Positions 44,672-48,685 of a stretch of 48,685 nt of DNA are shown here, piece after piece. Made by a program: the position numbers and the translations under genes. The DNA comes from an uncultured Pseudomonadota bacterium (GTDB lineage Bacteria; Pseudomonadota; Gammaproteobacteria; Xanthomonadales; Wenzhouxiangellaceae), in the NCBI GenBank assembly GCA_937138395.1, contig CAKZPB010000119.1, forward strand, positions 1-48,685, given 5' to 3'. Numbering within the stretch: the first letter of the stretch is position 1; each line of letters begins with the position of its first letter. Under the pieces are notes generated by a model. The model had not been told where the DNA came from. It made no database searches and was given only the letters and a program-made list of their open reading frames with translations.

Positions 44672-46822
44672 TCAGAACGGCCACAGCGACCAGACCTGAC
44701 CGGCGACACTCAGACTGATTACGGCGAGCGCGCTGACGAGGAGTCCAATTCTTGAGCCGAGCCGGATCCGGTCGCGGCTGCGCCAGGTCTGGATCAGGGC
44801 GGTAATGGCCAGTACCAGGCTGAGCGGCCCCAGCCAGGCAAACCACTGGGCCCATGGCACCATGCCGAAGAGCAGCATGGTTTCGGTGATTTCCGACGTT
44901 GCTCGAGCGGCAAGGCCCAGGCCAACCAGCCATGTCACTGCGATGCCTGCGGACAGGAATACCAGCAGACGGCTGCCGCCACCGGGTTCGAGCTGGTGCT
45001 TGTTGAAGCGTCGCCCGACCCAGGCCAGCGGCAGGAATAGCGCGGCCAACAGCGTCAGGCCGGCCGATGCACCCAGCCAGGCACCGTGCGCCTTGAGCCG
45101 GTCCTCGTCTTCATTCATCAGCGCCAACGCATCGATCATGGTTGTAGATTTGAAGTAGGGCGCTACAAACGCTGCGGCCTGCTCACCCTCTTCGACGCAT
45201 TCGCGGCCGACCGGCTGGCTGGGATCGTCATACCAGTCATTCATCCAGTCGCCGGCGCATTCGATCGAGCGGGTCGGGCCGTGGCCGGCATGCGGAAACA
45301 CCACCAGTTCGCCGTTTTCGAAGCCGGGCATGATGGTTTCGGCCAACTCGACCGGCGTGATCGGGTCCCAGCGACCGTTGGCAACGATAACGGGTAATTC
45401 AGTTTGTACTGGCGAATAGGCGGTCATGTCGCGCGGTACCAGGCCGATCTCGCGGCAGCGCTGTGGTGCCTCGGCGACTGGCGCAGGATGGTTGAAGGCA
45501 TTGAACAGCGTCGGGTAGGTCTGGGCATCCTGTTCGGCAAACGCTGCCGCTGAATCCTGGTAGCCGTCCTGACACCGTAATGAGGTTGCCATGCCCATCG
45601 AAATCCCGAATCCGCCCTCGCCAATGCCCATCGTCATGGCCTGGGCCAGGCCGCGGAAAAAGCGGTCGTCATCCGATTCAACCGCGCGCGTCAAACCGTC
45701 CAGAATGGCGGGTAACGCCGGATGCGTTTCCTGCTCATACATCAGACTGAAGGGCAGTCCGGCAATGAAGTTTGAAAAGAAATGCACCTCGCCCTGCGGA
45801 AATAGTTCGCTGGCTTCCACTTCGACCGTGATGGGCGATGTCTGCACGGTTTCGATCGCATTCATGTAGCGATTGCGCAGGCCGTCATAGACGCGGGCAC
45901 ATTCCGGCTGTTCGGCACAGGCGGCAAACAATCGATCGAGATTGGCGTTGTGCCAGTGCGCGATGCGCATCAATTCGCCCAGATCCAGTGGCACGATGGC
46001 ATCGATGATGGCCGCGCGAATACCGCCCGGATCGACCTTCATGTAGGCCTGGCCAAGCACCGAGCCGTACGAGATGCCCCAGACGTTCCATTGCTCGAGC
46101 CCCAACGCCATGCGCATCGCGCGCACATCGCGTGCGTTTTCAAACGTGTTGTAGCCGGTCACATCCACGCCGCGCTCGATGGCACCCCGGATGCAGTCTT
46201 CGGCCTGGTTGATCAGCGCCCGGTCTGCTGTTTCGCGATCCGGATGGATGTGCTCGGCAACATTGCGGGTGCTGAAAAACGGGCAGAAATCACCGGAACT
46301 GCCGATGCCGCGCTGCTCCAGGATGTACAGATCGCGTTGTGCAATGATGCGGTGGTCTTTCAGCCGGTTGACGTAGCCGTCGACGGTCACACCCGGGCCG
46401 CCGGTCAGGTAGATGACCGGATCATCACGGATTTCGACGTCGTCGTCTTCGTGGTTCTTGCCGGTTGCAACGATGCGGACATAGTGCAGCTCGATCGTGC
46501 GGCTGCCCTCGACTTCGCGGTTTTCAGGCACCTTGATCAAACCGCATTCAATCTCACCGGGCTCGTAGTCGATCTGGCCGCGGAACGGGCAGACAATCGT
46601 ATCCGGCTGGTCCGAGCGCAGCCATTCGAATTCGACGGGCGATGGTGCAACGGCTTCAGGTCCGGACCCTACAGCTGCAGTCGTTGACGGATCAGCTTGC
46701 TCGGTACTGGCGGCCGGTAAATCCTCAGTACTGGTCGCGTCTTCTTGCGCCAAGGCCGTATGGCTCAATAGCAGGGCAGAATACAACGTAATAATCAGAG
46801 TGGGCAGATTCGATCGGAGCAT
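44672..46822 (-). CDS. Tripeptidyl-aminopeptidase-like alpha/beta hydrolase with C-terminal membrane helices
   Basis: 716 residues from Met at 46822, directly before a good signal peptide (LPTLIITLYSALLLSHTALA); an in-frame ATG at 46858 is also possible. A low-complexity Ser/Thr/Glu stretch follows. Hydrolase core: VIYLTGGPGVTVDGYV (oxyanion Gly-Gly-Pro-Gly), LEQRGIGSSG, nucleophile Ser in WGISYGSVLGQAY, Asp in NGRWDPITPVELA and His in FPHAGHGPTR. This is the proline-iminopeptidase/tripeptidyl aminopeptidase (S33) type with a C-terminal Cys-containing cap. The last 150 residues contain four membrane helices, an unusual addition. A periplasmic membrane-bound exopeptidase or esterase is likely. 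Confidence 0.87.
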   Translation of the reverse strand: MLRSNLPTLIITLYSALLLSHTALAQEDATSTEDLPAASTEQADPSTTAAVGSGPEAVAPSPVEFEWLRSDQPDTIVCPFRGQIDYEPGEIECGLIKVPENREVEGSRTIELHYVRIVATGKNHEDDDVEIRDDPVIYLTGGPGVTVDGYVNRLKDHRIIAQRDLYILEQRGIGSSGDFCPFFSTRNVAEHIHPDRETADRALINQAEDCIRGAIERGVDVTGYNTFENARDVRAMRMALGLEQWNVWGISYGSVLGQAYMKVDPGGIRAAIIDAIVPLDLGELMRIAHWHNANLDRLFAACAEQPECARVYDGLRNRYMNAIETVQTSPITVEVEASELFPQGEVHFFSNFIAGLPFSLMYEQETHPALPAILDGLTRAVESDDDRFFRGLAQAMTMGIGEGGFGISMGMATSLRCQDGYQDSAAAFAEQDAQTYPTLFNAFNHPAPVAEAPQRCREIGLVPRDMTAYSPVQTELPVIVANGRWDPITPVELAETIMPGFENGELVVFPHAGHGPTRSIECAGDWMNDWYDDPSQPVGRECVEEGEQAAAFVAPYFKSTTMIDALALMNEDEDRLKAHGAWLGASAGLTLLAALFLPLAWVGRRFNKHQLEPGGGSRLLVFLSAGIAVTWLVGLGLAARATSEITETMLLFGMVPWAQWFAWLGPLSLVLAITALIQTWRSRDRIRLGSRIGLLVSALAVISLSVAGQVWSLWPF

Positions 46823-47056
46823 GAGGCGTTCACTTTTAATATTTAAAAAATTCAGCATACTACTGTGTTTTTAATAGCTGCTCTGCGTCAAGTGCCGAAA
46901 GTCAGTGAAGCCAGGGTGGGTCTCAAAAGTCTGAGAAGTTTTGGCAATACCGAGCAACCAGATGCATAACGATCAGCGAACCATCCAATACTACGAAGCC
47001 GGCAGTACAGCTGAGAAAATCAGACGTTGATTCAGCCAGTTTCCCGACGGCTGCAA

Positions 47057-48640
47057 TCAGTCATGGCCATGCAATTGCCCGCTGATTTCGTTGACCACTT
47101 GTTTCAGCTGGTAGCGCGAAAATGGTTTCTGAAGAAATGCAGTCGGGCCCTTGCCATTCAGGTTGCTGATCGCATCGCCTTCGTTGTAGCCACTGGTGAA
47201 TATGACTGGTACCTCCGGGTTCATGCTGCAAAATTCAGCGTAGGCCTCCAATCCGCTCATTTTCGGCATGGTCATGTCCATCAGCACAAACGACAAGTGC
47301 TGATGAGCGTCCCTGAACTTTTCTACCGCGTCGTGACCGTCTTCTGCCAGGGTGACCTGGAACCCAAGCTTCTTCAACAGCTGGCTGGCCATGGTGCGCA
47401 CCGCCGATTCATCGTCTACCAGCAGCACTTGGCCCGATACCGCAGGCAAATTGGAATCGCGATTATTGGCAGCAATGGCGTGCGTCTGCTCGGTCGACTG
47501 TGGCAACAGGATCGTGACCTTGGTGCCTTTGTTTTCCACGGTCTCAATGCGAATGCCGCCGCCGTGTGATTCAACCACGCCCAGCACGGCCGACATGCCC
47601 AAACCGCGACCGGTGAATTTTGTCGAGAAAAAGGGCTCGAATACGCGTTCCCGGATCTGCTCGGACATGCCGGAGCCGCTATCGGACACCATCAGCGCGA
47701 CATATTCACCAGCCGCCAGGGTCTTGTCTGGAAAATAGCGTGCAATATATTCATCGTCGCAGTGCACCTGCTTGGTTGAAATCGAAATCGTGCCGTTTTG
47801 CTCGCCAATGGCCTCCGATGCATTGGTCATCAGATTCATGATCACCTGACGCAGTTGAGTCGGGTCTGCCGCAACCGCAGGCAAATCCGTCTGCAGCTCA
47901 TAATGAACCACAATCTTCTTTGTGACCGAAATGTTGATCAAATCAGACATGTCCTTGACCAGATTGCTTACATCCAGGGCTGAGATCATGAACTGACTGT
48001 GGCCTGAGTAAGCCAGCATTTGTTTGCACAGTTCTGCCGCACGCTGCGTGGCCAGCATAATGTCGGACAGCGCAGGCTGGGCGGGAGAATCCGGCTCGAT
48101 ATCATCGGCAGCAAGCTCGGCATTACCCAGAATTGCCGTCAGAACATTGTTGAACTCGTGGGCAATGCCACCCGCAAGCACGCCCAGGCTTTCCATTTTC
48201 TGGGCATGCTGCATCTGGTCCTGCAGTCGTCGATGTTCCTCTTCGGACTGTTTTCGGGCGCTGATATCGACTACAGCGGCAAGAATAAAAGTGAGGTCAC
48301 TGCTCTGCAGCGGATTCAGGCCAACTTCAACGGGTACTTCACTGCCGTCTTTGCGCACACCATACAGATCCCGGCCGGCACCCATCACGCGTGCCGACGG
48401 ATTCTCCAGATAGCCTGCGCGCTTGCCCGGATGCGACGATGCATATCGCTCGGGTATAAGCACTTCGATGGCCTGACCGATGAGCTCATCCCGCGAATAG
48501 CCGAAGATACGCTCAATTTCCGCGTTGACCAGAATGATGCGGCCGTCACCATCAGCAACAATCTGACCGCTTGGCGCTGCCTCCAGCGCAAGGCGAAACA
48601 GATCGTCTGACCAGTCAGCAGAAAAGGTTGTCATAGACAT
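47057..48640 (-). CDS. Cytosolic PAS - histidine kinase - receiver hybrid protein
   Basis: 527 residues from ATG 48640, chosen for GAGGG nine bases upstream. PAS domain at about 15-125 (VADGDGRIILVNAEIERIFGYSRDELIG). The DHp helix has the phospho-acceptor His161 in GGIAHEFNNVL, followed by the ATPase: N-box MNLMTNASEAIGE, G1 VSDSGSGM, F-box FEPFFST, G2 GRGLGMS. A receiver domain at about 403-523 has Asp409-Asp410 and phospho-acceptor Asp455 in LMDMTMPKMSG. There is no transmembrane segment, so it senses a cytosolic signal or a redox/ligand cue through PAS. No DNA-binding output is present; a partner regulator must lie elsewhere. A TATACT at 48668-48663 may be its -10. Confidence 0.94.
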   Translation of the reverse strand: MSMTTFSADWSDDLFRLALEAAPSGQIVADGDGRIILVNAEIERIFGYSRDELIGQAIEVLIPERYASSHPGKRAGYLENPSARVMGAGRDLYGVRKDGSEVPVEVGLNPLQSSDLTFILAAVVDISARKQSEEEHRRLQDQMQHAQKMESLGVLAGGIAHEFNNVLTAILGNAELAADDIEPDSPAQPALSDIMLATQRAAELCKQMLAYSGHSQFMISALDVSNLVKDMSDLINISVTKKIVVHYELQTDLPAVAADPTQLRQVIMNLMTNASEAIGEQNGTISISTKQVHCDDEYIARYFPDKTLAAGEYVALMVSDSGSGMSEQIRERVFEPFFSTKFTGRGLGMSAVLGVVESHGGGIRIETVENKGTKVTILLPQSTEQTHAIAANNRDSNLPAVSGQVLLVDDESAVRTMASQLLKKLGFQVTLAEDGHDAVEKFRDAHQHLSFVLMDMTMPKMSGLEAYAEFCSMNPEVPVIFTSGYNEGDAISNLNGKGPTAFLQKPFSRYQLKQVVNEISGQLHGHD

Positions 48641-48685
48641 TCGTTTTATCCCTCTTGACAGAAGTATAAGCGTTGGCAATATTGA

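Noticed and set aside
1-48685. tRNA genes and CRISPR arrays
   Set aside because: Reading the gaps by eye I found no cloverleaf with a GGTTCGA-type T-loop, and no spaced identical direct repeats.

Overview
The window reads as chromosomal DNA of a gammaproteobacterium, most likely near Xanthomonadales/Lysobacterales (Wenzhouxiangella-like). The evidence is an rpe-trpE-trpG-trpD-trpC run, a PF07638-type ECF sigma factor beside a serine/threonine kinase with TPR repeats, secreted proteins ending in a FSDGFE-like tag, and a retropepsin/7-TM transglutaminase/ATP-grasp trio. The genus is inference. I see 39 protein genes (one cut by the left edge), densely packed, many with 4-base start/stop overlaps. 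I see no rRNA, tRNA, CRISPR array, insertion sequence or phage gene.

Layout. 1-8271 (minus): 5-oxoprolinase/hydantoinase, a sirtuin lacking most zinc cysteines and a cytosolic cobalamin-binding-like protein overlap each other, followed by tdh, kbl (threonine to glycine plus acetyl-CoA) and a potassium channel. 8445-11012 (plus): glutathione transferase, DUF2784 protein, membrane-anchored serine hydrolase. 11028-12802 (minus): sterol-desaturase-like hydroxylase and purC. 12886-18705 (plus): rpe, trpE, trpG, trpD, trpC and a YghO-like acyltransferase. 18937-21570: lipase, thioredoxin-like protein, DUF1543 protein. 21839-28242 (plus): a small exported protein coupled to a matrixin-like metalloprotease, a TIR-membrane-TPR protein coupled to a small unknown protein, and a second serine hydrolase. 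28287-29027 (minus): glycosyltransferase.

29265-35032 (plus) is a four-gene envelope cassette: alpha/beta hydrolase, MMPL/RND permease, LolA-like periplasmic protein, outer-membrane barrel. 35276-38505 holds an ECF sigma factor convergent with a Ser/Thr kinase-TPR protein. 39047-41293 encodes a secreted beta-helix protein. 41370-44574 (minus) is the retropepsin/inactive transglutaminase/ATP-grasp trio. 44672-48640 (minus) holds a tripeptidyl-peptidase-like hydrolase with membrane helices and a cytosolic hybrid histidine kinase.

The left half is mostly core metabolism. The right half, from about 21.6 kb, is dominated by signalling and envelope genes. The least-explained parts are the TIR-TPR/small-protein pair, the hydrolase-MMPL-LolA-barrel cassette, the metalloprotease pair, and the sirtuin without its zinc site. 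By eye the 21.6-29 kb stretch looks less GC-rich than the metabolic blocks.
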